Below, piece after piece: positions 11,301 through 21,800 of a stretch of DNA of 64,000 nt (within the stretch, counting starts at the first letter, position 1; the number at the start of each line of letters is the position of its first letter). Origin of the DNA: Eupeodes corollae (lineage: Eukaryota > Arthropoda > Insecta > Diptera > Syrphidae). The notes under the pieces were generated by a model. That model searched no databases. It was not told the origin of the DNA and saw nothing but the letters and a program-made list of their open reading frames with translations. Made by a program: the position numbers and the translations under genes. The stretch spans positions 46,325,946-46,389,945 of the forward strand of contig NC_079148.1 of NCBI RefSeq assembly GCF_945859685.1. Reading direction: 5' to 3'.

Positions 11301-12812
11301 AACATATTAGGGCCATCGAAATTAAACTTTTTTTCATCTGAAAAAAACGCGTGATACCATTCTTTTTTCCAACTCATGTGAAGTCTTGAAAAATCTAATC
11401 GCAACATTTTCCGTCTCTCGTCAAGTGGTGGTTTTCTCTTAAGTTTCATTTGTTAAAGATGGCTTGAGTTGTTGATTACTCTTAAAACTGTTGAAAAACC
11501 TGCGTTTACGCCGACTTTTTGTTTTATTTTTGCCACAGAATCAGAATTTGATGCACATCTTAAAATTCTTAGTCTTCATATTTTTGCCGTATGCATCTTT
11601 ATTTTTCAAGTAAGAATAAACAACATTAAAACTTCGGCCAACTTTATCAGCTATTGCACGTTCAGTTAGGCCTTGGTCTCTAAGTAAATCGATTTTAGCC
11701 TTTTCAATACTGTTAAGACACGTAGATCTTTCTTTTTCATAAAATTTGAAATCAAGAATTAAATTATACTGAAAACTCTAAAATCGGTAATTTAAACTGT
11801 CAAGCACTCAAAAAAAACTTATTAACAACGAAGAAAATGGCGTTGTACCTATTCAGTTGACTAAAAAAAAAATGGATCAAATATATTAAAAAATGTTTGT
11901 GCGTATTCAGTTGACGAGGAGTGTATAGCTAATATAAACAAGTAATCGTATATGTACAATTATTTTTGAACTTCCCTGTCTTTAATTTAGAAGTAAGAAT
12001 TAGTTGAAGTGAGAGCAAATTGTACATAATATTCTTTAGCTGTGGGCATTTACTTCAATCAACGACAACGACTCATCACTTCATCAGAACTAATTCAAAT
12101 CAATTTATTCATAAAGACTGGATCCTCAGCACCAATACAAGATTAAGATAATGCAGAATTGTAGAAGCAGAAGCAAATCACATAGATATACCTACAAAAC
12201 TTAGGAAATAACCATTCTTACTTACATTTTATGCCGAGTATCTGGAATGTCACGACTTAATCCAATATTATTGCTGACTAATGCGTTAAATGCATGATTT
12301 TTGTAACCTAAATCTCTAATATGTTGGTCATCTAGATTTTTTATTACTCCATATCTGTTGACATTACCTGCAAGCAAAAATACATACATTAGTAATTCAG
12401 CTTTTAAAGAAAACTGGTTCAAGATTGCCCATAGCCTGTAGCAACAACCAGTATAACCAAAAAAACAAAACATATTGAAACATACCTTAGTATGTATTTA
12501 CTTACCTAATCTTTGTATAAATGCATGTTTGGACACTAATGGATTGACGGAATGCTTCGTGGGAATCTGATCCGAAGTAAATCTTTCTTCGTGGTTCTTT
12601 TGCTGATTGTTGACAATTGGAATGTATGTGGAACTAAATCCTTCAAATGCTTGTGCCCTAGGGTAATTGTTTGGCACAAAACCCCGAAAGGTCTCTTTTG
12701 TAAGATGAAAGTACAATAAAATTGTAATTATCCACGTAAACGAGGCCACCATAATCCCCCAGCAAAACGATTTACCCAAAAGTCCTTTCACGAACATTAC
12801 AAGTCTATTCAT
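5331..12812 (-). CDS. Pgant35A: Polypeptide N-acetylgalactosaminyltransferase, GALNT11/Pgant35A type (8 exons, complete)
   Basis: Golgi type II membrane enzyme that starts mucin-type O-glycosylation by moving GalNAc from UDP-GalNAc to Ser/Thr. Exons on the minus strand: 12812-12506, 12367-12226, 7098-6593, 6533-6223, 6165-5966, 5896-5750, 5669-5531, 5465-5331. All have GT/AG borders, the phases fit, and the sum is 1887 nt (628 codons plus stop). In order: a short cytosolic tail, a membrane segment (about residues 16-37), a stem, then the junction reading DTRHKICQKQIYDEELPSAT typical of the catalytic start. The DSH metal-binding motif is in FLDSHIEVN, the acceptor-side block in WGGENLEISFR, and the GHIFRKRRPY loop is present. 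A C-terminal ricin-type lectin domain holds NQIW and CLEAS-type repeats. Wording such as INADT and SSPLVRGGFNWGLHFKW favours GALNT11/Pgant35A over other GALNT classes; orthology was not tested by a tree. Confidence 0.9.
8603..9370 (+). repeat. Inverted-repeat unit followed by pyrimidine-rich tract; possible LTR-element leader
   Basis: 8603-8628 reads AATAAATGAGGTGAGATTGA and is mirrored at 8789-8821 by TCAATCTCACCTTATTTCG, giving a ~220-bp foldback. Between the arms, at about 8659, lies TTGGCGATCCGGGAACG. Its TGGCGATCC could pair with a tRNA-Arg 3' end, as primer binding sites of some Gypsy-type elements do, but the match breaks after nine bases. From 8822 to about 9370 the plus strand is strongly C/T-rich. 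No LTR pair, gag or pol was found, so the LTR-element reading is weak. Confidence 0.3.
10418..11923 (-). mobile_element. Tc1-like transposon, broken, with a nested SINE
   Basis: The terminal inverted repeats start CACTCCTCGTCAACTGAATA at 10418 and end with the complement at 11923; TA follows the right end and a TA plus one base precedes the left. Minus-strand transposase pieces: helix-turn-helix region (about 11740-11560, IDLLRDQGLTERAIADKVGR), catalytic first D in WYHAFFSDEKKFNFDGP (11320-11370), second D in WTYQHDNAPIHSA (about 11070-11110). Frameshifts separate them and the third acidic residue with its surroundings is missing, where the SINE lies. The element is inactive. Confidence 0.85.
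10672..10960 (+). mobile_element. tRNA-derived SINE, copy 1
   Basis: The head (about 10674-10750) resembles a tRNA gene: an A-box-like TAGCGTGATGG at 10684 and a B box GGTTCAATC at 10728-10736, about 40 bp apart. It is followed by a body (CACGGGTACTGCCTC, then TTCTTGTCATGAAAAAGTGC, then a GGACC/GGTCCC block) ending at CCACCTAATTTATT. The same head-to-tail order recurs at 36005-36262, so this is a repeat family and not a tRNA gene. It lies inside the Tc1 element, replacing or interrupting its C-terminal coding part. Confidence 0.75.
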
Positions 12813-13301
12813 TTCATCTTACTTTCCTTGTTTGAATTGAAAGTGTGATTTTGTTGGATTTTGTAGAACTTACACTATAAACAAAAGTTTAATTGCAAAT
12901 ACATTGGTCACTTATCTGATAAAAAAAGTAATTATTTTGAGCACTTTGCTCTTGATATATATATCTACTCTAGTTTTGCATACCTCTCTGCTCTGCTTTT
13001 TTGAAGTTTCCATCGAATGACATCACTTGACGTTTAGGGTACAGTGTGTACATTTCTATTTTGTACTTTTTTATTCAATACAATTATTTTATTGAATCAG
13101 GGATGTGATCTTCGGTAATTGGCAATTCGTCCCAAAACTTCATACAGAAACAACAATGAAATCATAAATTTCGTTAAGCTTTCCGTGCTTTTCAAGTTTG
13201 GGCACATAAATTTCATTTGATTGATTTATTTTTATGTACTTTCATTATATCTTTGTGCATAAAATCTATAGTATTATAATGGAGCTGTTTTTATTTTAAA
13301 A
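12813..13301. other. Upstream region of the GALNT gene
   Basis: Contains the presumed 5' UTR and promoter of the minus-strand GALNT gene. No TATA or initiator match could be assigned. An AT-rich TATATATATATC run sits at about 12954-12968, roughly 150 bp upstream of the ATG; calling it a promoter would be a guess. Confidence 0.35.
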
Positions 13302-13934
13302 CTACCTTCCCATTGAATACTCTTGACATTTAGTTTCGTTTTATATTTTATTTTCAATTTACAGAGAAAAAATATTCGGGGCGACTTTCCATTACCGCAG
13401 CACGAATTTCTTTCTGAATTTTTTTGAGAGTTAGGTAGGGGTCTCAATAGAACACGTTTAAATCTTTAAGTCATAGAAAAAAATATTTTCTTTTTCGGGC
13501 TTAACCCTACTTTTTTTGTATTTCATTTTTTGAGCCTAAGGGACATGCTGGCCCCCTGCAACCACCCTGCTTAGGATGAATATAGGATTTGGGGTGTGTG
13601 CGACTTTGGGTATATGCAAAGTGCTCCTTGCATTTGAGCACTAAAATCAAAAAAATGGAAGAAATGTCAAAATCAACCATTATTGCGTAGTGTGTATGTA
13701 AAAAAGTGAATTTTGATAATTATTTTAAAATATAAATAAATTTTTCCTCGCTCTAAAATTGCTATATAGTTATTATTTATTTGCACATACATATCTATCA
13801 AATAAAAAAAAACCACTAGTCAAAATTCGTGCTGCGGTAATGGAAAGTTGAGCCAAACTGCCTCCCCATTGGATACTTTTGACAAATAGTTTCGTTTTCT
13901 ATTTTATTTTCAATTTTACAGAGAAAAATATTCT
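13302..13934. repeat. TIR unit flanked by ~75-bp imperfect direct repeats
   Basis: ACTTTCCATTACCGCAGCAC (13384) is mirrored by GTGCTGCGGTAATGGAAAGT (13829-13848), 26 bp of matching inverted repeat about 460 bp apart. Outside it, 13302-13377 and 13857-13934 are diverged direct repeats sharing TAGTTTCGTTTT, ATTTTATTTTCAATTT and ACAGAGAAAAA. The direct repeats are too long and diverged to be an ordinary target duplication. No protein is encoded. Confidence 0.65.
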
Positions 13935-14164
13935 ATATGAGATTTTTTAAGTAACTTTTTGTAAATTGCTTTATTGTATTTGAATATTTATCATAATTCA
14001 ATCTTTTTTTATTTAAGGTAGCCTTTCATGTTTACATACAAAACAAATTTAAAGCTCTAACAAACCTGCACTTCAAATAATACAGGAACATTTTAAGCCA
14101 AATAAAAATAAAATACCTAGCCGCGAAAATATAAGAAACTAAACGTATATATACCCACATATAT

Positions 14165-15360
14165 ATGTCTAAGAATGATGGCTTCTTGCAAGTTTGTCAA
14201 ACCGCTTTTTTGCAAATTCTGGGCATATCAAAATTCAGAGTTCAAGATATATGCAAAAATCATCTCTCAGCTGGAGCTGGACGACAAGACAAACGAGGGG
14301 GTGACACTAGATCCAGAAAATATCAACAAAAAAAGGGGATTAAAGTCTCTTATTAAGTGTTCACCAGGGAAAGAAAAAGTGTTGACAATTGGAAAGTATG
14401 CAATGCATAAAGAGAAAGCTAAGCCTTTTCATGAATAGCTCCAAAAATCCTCTGAAGAAATCTTTAAGTTTTCATTTAATTGTCGAAAAATCTAGTTTTA
14501 CCAAAAGTTGTTGATCAGCTGCAAATTATTCAAGGCAGCTCTATCAGTATAATTTCACAATCTGTGAAGGGACATCAAAAAACAAACAAGCATCTGACAA
14601 TGTTAAAATTTATTCTTGGTCTGAAGATCAACGGTTGAAAGGTTCCAACGAAATCGCATCAATTTTATTCTCCTACCTAAAAGGCCTGAATATCAAAAGC
14701 TGTTCTAAAATTCAGATGTTTTGGGATGGCTGCCCTGGCCAAAACAAAAATATAACTGTTATTGGGATGCTGGCAAAATGGCTTCTTGAGCTTTGGCCTC
14801 CGAATATAAAATCCATCGAATTGGTTTTTGCAATAGTTGGCCATTCGTACTTACCATCTGACAGGATTTTCGGTCGCATTGAAAAGGAGCTAAAGAAAAT
14901 AGACACAATTATTCAGCCAGAAGAATTCAAAAAAATATTTGAAAATATGGACAGGTTAAGACCGTTGGAGAAGAAGTACCCATCTTCTACTTTAAATCTT
15001 CGGTTGCCAAAAATTTTAAACCACCTGGTCAACTGCATTTCCCTTTTGCATCCTCAAAACGCATCATGCTTATAAAGCAAAATAAAAATATCGTGTTCAA
15101 AGGAGAAGTAAATTATAAAGTGGCTTCGGGAAGTTTTAAATCCAGAGTTACTTGATAATAAGGTCCCAGTAAAAAAAGAAAATTGACAAATTACTGGTCA
15201 AACATTTTGGAAGTAAATGGAAGGATAATATTTTTTATTACAAAAATGTAATTATTGCTCCTGAGCAACTATTTGAAGAAATTCAAAATGATGACGAGGA
15301 AATTCCACCAGAGGAACAAGAAGTGTTCACAAGAAAAGTTGGATTGATATAAAAACAAAA
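14165..15360 (+). pseudogene. Degraded DUF7869-like transposase-family protein
   Basis: The best frame (14635-15075, continuing after a frameshift to about 15140) contains MFWDGCPGQNKNITVIGML, then IVGHSYLPSDRIFGRIEKEL, and ends with a FKSRV block. A D-G/N-C-x-GQNKN motif followed by a GHS-x-LP-x-DR-x-FG motif is, to my knowledge, the signature of the arthropod-expanded DUF7869 proteins, which behave like transposon-encoded proteins. An upstream piece is 14175-14438 (CKFVKPLFCKFWAY, LDDKTNEGVTLD). Frameshifts and stops separate the parts. No terminal repeats were matched to it. Confidence 0.6.
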
Positions 15361-15830
15361 TAAAATTTCATTAAATAAAAGTTCTGTATACGAAAAAGCA
15401 TATAAAATAATAGAATCAAAAAGTCTACAAGAAATTTTTTGTCATTTTGGCTGGTAAGTTAATTACCTCCCTTATAGGCTTTTCACACCAAGTTCAAAAA
15501 CCGGTTTTCGTGAAATTATCGGCTTTCGACGAAAACCTACACCGAAAAATCAAGTTTTCCAATAGATTTTTGGTAAACCACAAATTTGCGTAAGCCACAA
15601 GTTTTATATAAAACCTCTCAAAAACTAGTAACAATTCAAAGTTGAATTAACCAAATAAACCTTTCGAAACATTCAGCGCTCAAATTAATGCAAACAAAAC
15701 AGCTGATGGCTGCTGTGAAAACAAATATTTCATTTTGAAATAAATTTGTTCGTGGTAATTAATATTATTTAAACAATTTCCTTACAAAATAAGATTTATT
15801 GCTTTTTGCTTTTTATTTACAGAATATGGA
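15361..15830. other. No recognisable feature
   Basis: AT-rich sequence after the transposase remnant. 15490-15620 contains repeated CGAAAAC/GGTTTTCG and AAACCACAA-type words but no convincing inverted or tandem repeat. Confidence 0.4.
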
Positions 15831-15835
15831 AGAAA

Positions 15836-16446
15836 AAAAAAACAAAAAAAAAGAACTTTGGAAAATTTGCCAACGTCGAGAATAAAAGCCCCAGTGACTA
15901 TTTGCAGCACTAGCGGTTCTTTAATGATCTTCCAGAGTTTCTAACACTCTTTGTTAAGCGAAGAACTGGAATTCAATATGGCAACTGACGTGATGATCCC
16001 AAGGACGAGGAAGACTTGCTCGTAGTTCGTAATGACGTTTCCAAGGGATGCGCCTTCGAACTCGTCGCCACAAATATAATCGACGCTTTCGCTAACTAAC
16101 TAGGTTTAATCGCAAGGATTTGGGAGAGGAGAATAAGTATGAAAGAAAATTTAACTTAATGAACAGCCTGAAAACATCAAGAAGATCCTCAGTGCATTGG
16201 ACAAATCATGCGAGTCCTCAAAGGAAGAAGCCAAACAGATAGTCATGGAAAAATTGCAGGAGCATAACAGCTTCAGTGATCGCTCTGGTTGAGTGTGATT
16301 TTGGTAGGAATCTGGACCTACACGAAATCGTTCAGAATCTTCTCAACTCCGACTATAAGTTGCTCGGACGGCCACAACATATGGTGATTTTGAAGGCACA
16401 TTTGGCCAACAGAAGAAATAGTCATAAGCTCAATATTTTGGGTTGA
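15836..16446 (+). pseudogene. Coding remnant of an unidentified protein
   Basis: Three stretches in different frames have coding-like composition, more GC-rich than the flanks: DDPKDEEDLLVVRNDVSKGC running on to about 16098; EQPENIKKILSALDKSCESS continuing to about 16280; and ECDFGRNLDLHEIVQNLLNS continuing through KLLGRPQHMVILKAHLANRR to a TGA at 16444-16446. Each is acidic/basic mixed and helix-like. I do not recognise the family. Frameshifts between them suggest a pseudogene, possibly a retrocopy because no splice sites separate the pieces. Confidence 0.45.
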
Positions 16447-16845
16447 ATTTGTTGTGAAAGAAGAAGAAAATATTTTAAATAAAATTGATTATTATTGCAA
16501 CAGCTTTGTTTGTTGTTGATTCTTTGGTATATTTTCTACACAATTAAAGGATAGCTGCAACCAAGCGAGCTTGTACTTCTTGTTGGTTCATGTCGTGAGC
16601 ATATTCGACTCGTCACAACTTCAGTTGAAACTCTTTTTCTAGACGAGCTAGTGTTACGTTAAAATCAATTTGAATTGTTTAAAATTCATTTTATTTTCAC
16701 AAATAATTTGACAGACGGTGTTTTTTTCTAGTTCCCTTCAATCTCTCTACTTTGTGACATCAACGCCAATAATGTGGAATGTGATCACTCTAAAAGTTCA
16801 TGAGAGTACTATGGTTTTCGCATAAAAAGATATTAATCATACAGT

Positions 16846-18357
16846 TTAGGTCATTGACATACTATATATGGACTGCTAGTAGCCAACTTCACGATGGTTC
16901 CACTTTTAACGGACAAAACACTAGCGCAAAGAGGGCTATGCGAAAAAATTGTGTAACATTTAATACTCACATCCACTGCTGTCGTTTTTGCTACTATAGT
17001 AGTATTTTACTATTTTCATAGTCAAATGCTACTCTACCCACGGACGAAAACTTATCTCCAAAATAAAACGGAAAAGAAATTTGTATTTGGTTTACAATAA
17101 AAACCAAAATTTAAAATATAATCCCCCAATAATAGTGCAACAGCAGAAACAAAATTTTCAGATATAAGCCTTATAAAAGATAAAAAAAGAAATTCACACA
17201 AGGTAGAAACGGTAAATGCCCTACCAACTGCTAAAAAACTCCTTAAAAACAATTTCATAGAAAAATGGGAGCCATCAAAAACTTTAATCGAGAATAACAA
17301 ATCATTGTATAAGGCGCCAGTTATAGCTATCATTGGTTTTCATCATTGAAAACAAACATTCGAATTTTTTTTTGACAGGTCGTTTATAGCTATCCTTAAA
17401 CATTTCTGTCATTGAAAAAATTTCCCGATTGAAATCCACCGACAAAATTTTACTGACAGAAATCTATCAGTGTGAAATTGGAACACAAATTAGTGGAACG
17501 ATTCGTTTCACTTTTGAACATAAAGTATCAGATGTTCAGGAAAATGAATTTCTGACCGTTGTAGAGAAAAATACATGCGCAATTGAACTTTTTTTCCCAA
17601 AAAAAAAACATTCTTTGTGTGATTTCCGATGGATGATTATTTAATTTTCATTTCTAATCACCGTCAACATTTTTTTCTTGATCGATTTCAATGGTAGCTA
17701 TAATTGACCCCTTAATGTTTTTAACTGAAAATATGAAACATCGAATTTGCAATAAAGAATTTAATTTATTCATGAACATTCAAACATGTATGTTGATTTA
17801 AAATATAATTTCAACTGTCAATTTCTTATTAATTAAACAAAAAGTGATGAATTTAAATTATTTATTTCAACTATATTATTTTAAAATGTTGGCCTTTGAG
17901 TAGTGAAAGCAAAAAGTTGGTACGACATTACATCCTTCTATTTGTCTGTTTTCGGAACATTAACCTTCACAATAGGCCAATTAACTTCGAATTTGGACAT
18001 TATTATTTTCAGTTTTAAATTTTGTTCATGAGCTAAGCATGTCTTTGTTGTTTTATTGTTTTACTCCTCAATTTAAGAAAATATTCCCCAAAATTTTAGA
18101 AAAATACTACTCTTGAAATTTTTAAAACGACAGCACTGCTCACAGCAAAAAAACATGTCATCGTTTGTCTTCAACAAATTATACTAGGTGTCAATACTTT
18201 CTATGTCAGAAAAAGCTTATCTCAACTAAATACAAACAGATGTCGCTAAATATTTCATACCTTTTTTTGCTAATTTAAAGTGGAACCATTTTTCTTCAAA
18301 TTTTGTATGGAAAATTCACACCACTAGCAGTCCATGTATAGTATGTCAATGGTTCAG
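16846..18357. mobile_element. 1.5-kb TIR element without recognised ORF
   Basis: CATTGACATACTATATATGG (16852) is mirrored at 18332-18351, with 27 of 28 bases matching through GGACTGCTAG; a GGTTCCACTTT block also recurs subterminally on both sides. Inside, a second nested pair (TTATAGCTATCATTGG near 17317 and CAATGGTAGCTATAATTG near 17690) marks a possible smaller MITE. Short frames in between match nothing. Superfamily not assigned because no clear target duplication was seen. Confidence 0.6.
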
Positions 18358-18896
18358 GTATATTGAAACACTCGCGAGAAGGTACAAAGTATTTAAAAAT
18401 AAAAAAGCTTTTATTATACTATAAGCTTCACTTCTGCATTTTACGATTTTCCTTTTAATGAAAAAATTAATATCTTGTGTAATTTGGTCTTTTCTCACTA
18501 TCTCACAAACATTAATTTAAAACGTAGAAATCAAATGCAGATACATGTAATTCAAATTTCCAAAAATAAATCTAATCGCGTAAAATATTATTTGGTTTAA
18601 GAACGCGGACAATGTTAGTTATTGTGAACAATATTTTTGTGATAAGAGTAATTAGAGTGAGAAGGTTATATAACAATGATTTTGTTTACTTTTCTTTGTC
18701 GAGCTGTCAAAAATTTAGCTAGTTGTCTTGTTGCTCTTCACTTCAGTGGTTTCTTTTATTTACGAAACAATTATAGCATTAGAAATAAAATTATTACTCT
18801 TGTACCTGTAATTGTTATTAACATACACCGTGTAACAATTAAATTATTATTTAGTTTTAGGCAGAAGGCAACAAGTTTGCCTAAATCATATTTCCA
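18358..18896 (+). other. 5' region of CDC50
   Basis: Holds the upstream sequence and 5' UTR of CDC50. TTTAGTTTTAG|GCAGAAGG at 18850-18868 looks like a splice acceptor 36 bp before the ATG, so the start codon may sit in a second exon with a non-coding first exon upstream. No core promoter element was placed. Confidence 0.4.
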
Positions 18897-21800
18897 ATGC
18901 CTATACAAGCAGAACCCCAGGAAACTAATGTACGATCAAAGCGACCTTCAGGTGAGTCATAAAATAACTATCAACTTTTTATAATTTGTTAATCGATTTT
19001 TTCCATAAATTCGTTATCAATTCATTAATAAAATTCAACCAAATGATATGCTATGAACTATTCTTCTTTTTTTGCTTGTATGTATGTAGACTCAGCGTTT
19101 AAGCAACAACGCCTTCCTGCTTGGCAACCTGTTCTTACGGCTGGCACTGTTTTGCCCACCTTCTTCATAATTGGAATAGCTTTCATTCCCATTGGTATCG
19201 CGCTTACATACTTTTCCGATAAGGTATGTGAACAAATAATCGACTATACGTATTGTGTAAAGAACGGCGAAACCAACTTAACATGTGCCGATTACTTGAC
19301 TTCAAATCCAAGTGGTTCTTGTGAATGTTCAATCGATTTCACACTTGATAAAGATTTTCAGGTATGACATTTAAGTAAAAAAATGAATTAGATGAACAAC
19401 TAATAGCTTGAATTCTTTTGTCAAAAGGGTAATGTGTACATGTACTATGGGCTTACGAACTACTATCAAAATCACAGGAGATATGTAAAATCCCGCGATG
19501 ACGATCAGCTTCTGGGCCGCCTCTCACAAAAACCATCAACAGATTGTGCACCATTTGACTATAATCTAAGTAGACCGATTGCTCCATGTGGAGCTATCGC
19601 AAATTCATTATTCAATGGTAAGTCTTTAAAATACATAAACTTGTAACTTTCATTAAAAATACAAAAATCAAAGATTTTTCTTGATAAAGCCTGTTAGAAC
19701 GGGTATTCCAAGAAGTCCATTTTATAAGTGTTTTTATGAAAAAGTATATATATACAGTGAACTATATATATCCTAACACCCCTTCTTAATAAACACTTCT
19801 TAAGTAATGTCTTCATCGTTCTCAGTTAGACCAGCCAGGAGTCTGAATTTTGATTTTTTTAATATTCTCTAATGGTTTCGTTAGAATGTCTGCAACCATT
19901 TCTTCAGTTGGACAGTAAATGAATTAACTTCTTTAGGCTCTTTAATGTTACGAAGAAAATAGTTCTTCACATCTATATGTTTTGTTCGAGGATTTATCTT
20001 CTCTGAATCCAGAAGTTTTAAACAACTTTGATTGTCTTCGAATATTGTAACATCTTCTAAATCAACTTGTAGGTCTTGAAATAATGTTCTCAGCCAAATA
20101 AGTTCTTGAGTTGCCTCTGTTAAAGCGACAAGCTCTGCTTCAGTTGAAGAAAGAGCAATCAATCCTTGCTTTTTACTTGCAAAACTGATTGTAGCTTTTC
20201 CAAATCTAAATAAATATCCGCTTGTGGATTTTCGTCCTTTAACGTCTGAAGCCCAATCTGTATCGGCATATCCAATAAGTTTTGAATTTTTGTTGCATCC
20301 AACACAAAGCTGTAGCTGTTGAGTTCCTTTCAAGTACCTTAAAATGCGTTTAACTTTTATCCAATCACGCTGAGTAGGACAGGATACTTTTCTGCTAAGA
20401 ATTGAAACAGCTGCTGCTATGTCCGGCCTTGTATTTCCTGATAAGTAAAGAAGTGAGCCAATAGCTTTTCGATAAATTTCATTGTCGTCTAAAAGCTCAT
20501 CATCCGTCATTTGGTTTTTGAAATTGGGTTTTCTTCGTTCTTGCATCTTATTTGGGCAGTTCTTTTTTAAATGTCCGGTTCTTCCACAAGAATAGCATTT
20601 AAACTTGAAGTTTTAAGTCTTCAGTGAGGCATCTTCTAATGGTCCTCTCGATGATTTGTCACTTTTATTCTTATATTCTTGAATCAGCTTTTCTTTAACT
20701 AATTCGAGTGTTAACTCTTCGTCTCTTCTGACTTCAAGTGCAGTCACCAAAGAATTGTAGTCGTCTGGCAAATTTCTTAGGAGAAATGCAACCACAAGAT
20801 GATTTGCTAATTGCTCGCCTAAGCCAATTATACGATCCACAATGTCCAGCCGTTCTGAAGTTGCATACGACACAATTTCTTTAATAGCGTTACCTTATTC
20901 GAGAGTGTTGACTTCTCGTTTGCTTTCTTTAGAGCATCCCAGCATTCTTTAGCAGTTTTCAATTTCCGAATATGCATCAGTTGAGAATCTTCCACTGCGA
21001 GTCCGATTGTGGCACGAACAGGATTAGGTGAACAGGATTAGGTGCTGCGTCAGCAATAATTTCCCAAAGATCTTCTTTGATTAAAAACAGCTCCATCCTG
21101 TATTTCCATGTTTGATAGTTGTTGTTGTTCAGCTTCTTGAAAATCGATCTTCCTTTTTCCATCTTGAATTTTTTTTTATCTATATATATAAAAATCAATG
21201 CCACTTTTCGTTGTAATGTTATAACTCAACAATGCCTTTACCGATTTGGCTAATTTTGGTCTTGAATTATTCGTGGAAGTCCAGAGAAGGTTTGTACCTT
21301 CTTCTTGAAAAGGTGTAAAATCAACATCTTTTTATACTCCCATATACAAACAATTTATACTAATACTTAAAGAAATCTCGATTTTTTTTTACCTTGGAAA
21401 TGTACAACGAAGCTGTATTAATAATTGAAGATATGTGTCTAACGATTGTTAATAAAGTATTAGCAAAATTGAGTATGACCGCACCAAATCGTGAGATACA
21501 TGATTTCTTTGATCGTGAATTGCAAGAGTTCAATTTTAATGATTTACAAACGTTTATTTGTACAATGGAATATAATGATAACTTTCGTTGTATCATTGAT
21601 TTTAGCGACTATTCGATCGGAACAGAAAATTGCATTGGCACTTGGATCTTCGGGAATTGCTGCTACATTATTAGAAGGTGGTCGGACCGCACACTCTGCA
21701 TTAAAATTGCCATTGAATCTACGGGTGATCGAAACTCTAACTTGCTTCTTCGAGAAATTCTGCTGTGGCAAAAGTTCAGCGATTAACGTCAAATATTTTA

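Larger units (their letters stand above)
7099..12225 (-). other. Long intron 2 of the GALNT gene, loaded with repeats
   Basis: The 5.1-kb intron separates the stem-encoding exon from the catalytic domain; the split codon across it reads AT|A (Ile). It contains the inverted repeat and pyrimidine-rich stretch at 8601-9370 and the Tc1 element at 10418-11923 with its nested SINE. 7200-8270 and 9400-10400 show no recognisable feature; 8040-8220 is rich in short ACAC/CACCA runs. Confidence 0.8.

Noticed and set aside
12368..12473. Extension of GALNT exon 2 upstream as a frame starting MFCFFGYTGCC
   Set aside because: It crosses the intron 1 acceptor; the splice TTGCAG|GT joins the exon to 12506 in phase.
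18676..18984. Plus frame just upstream of CDC50
   Set aside because: Overlaps the CDC50 start in another frame; hydrophobic AT-driven composition without homology.
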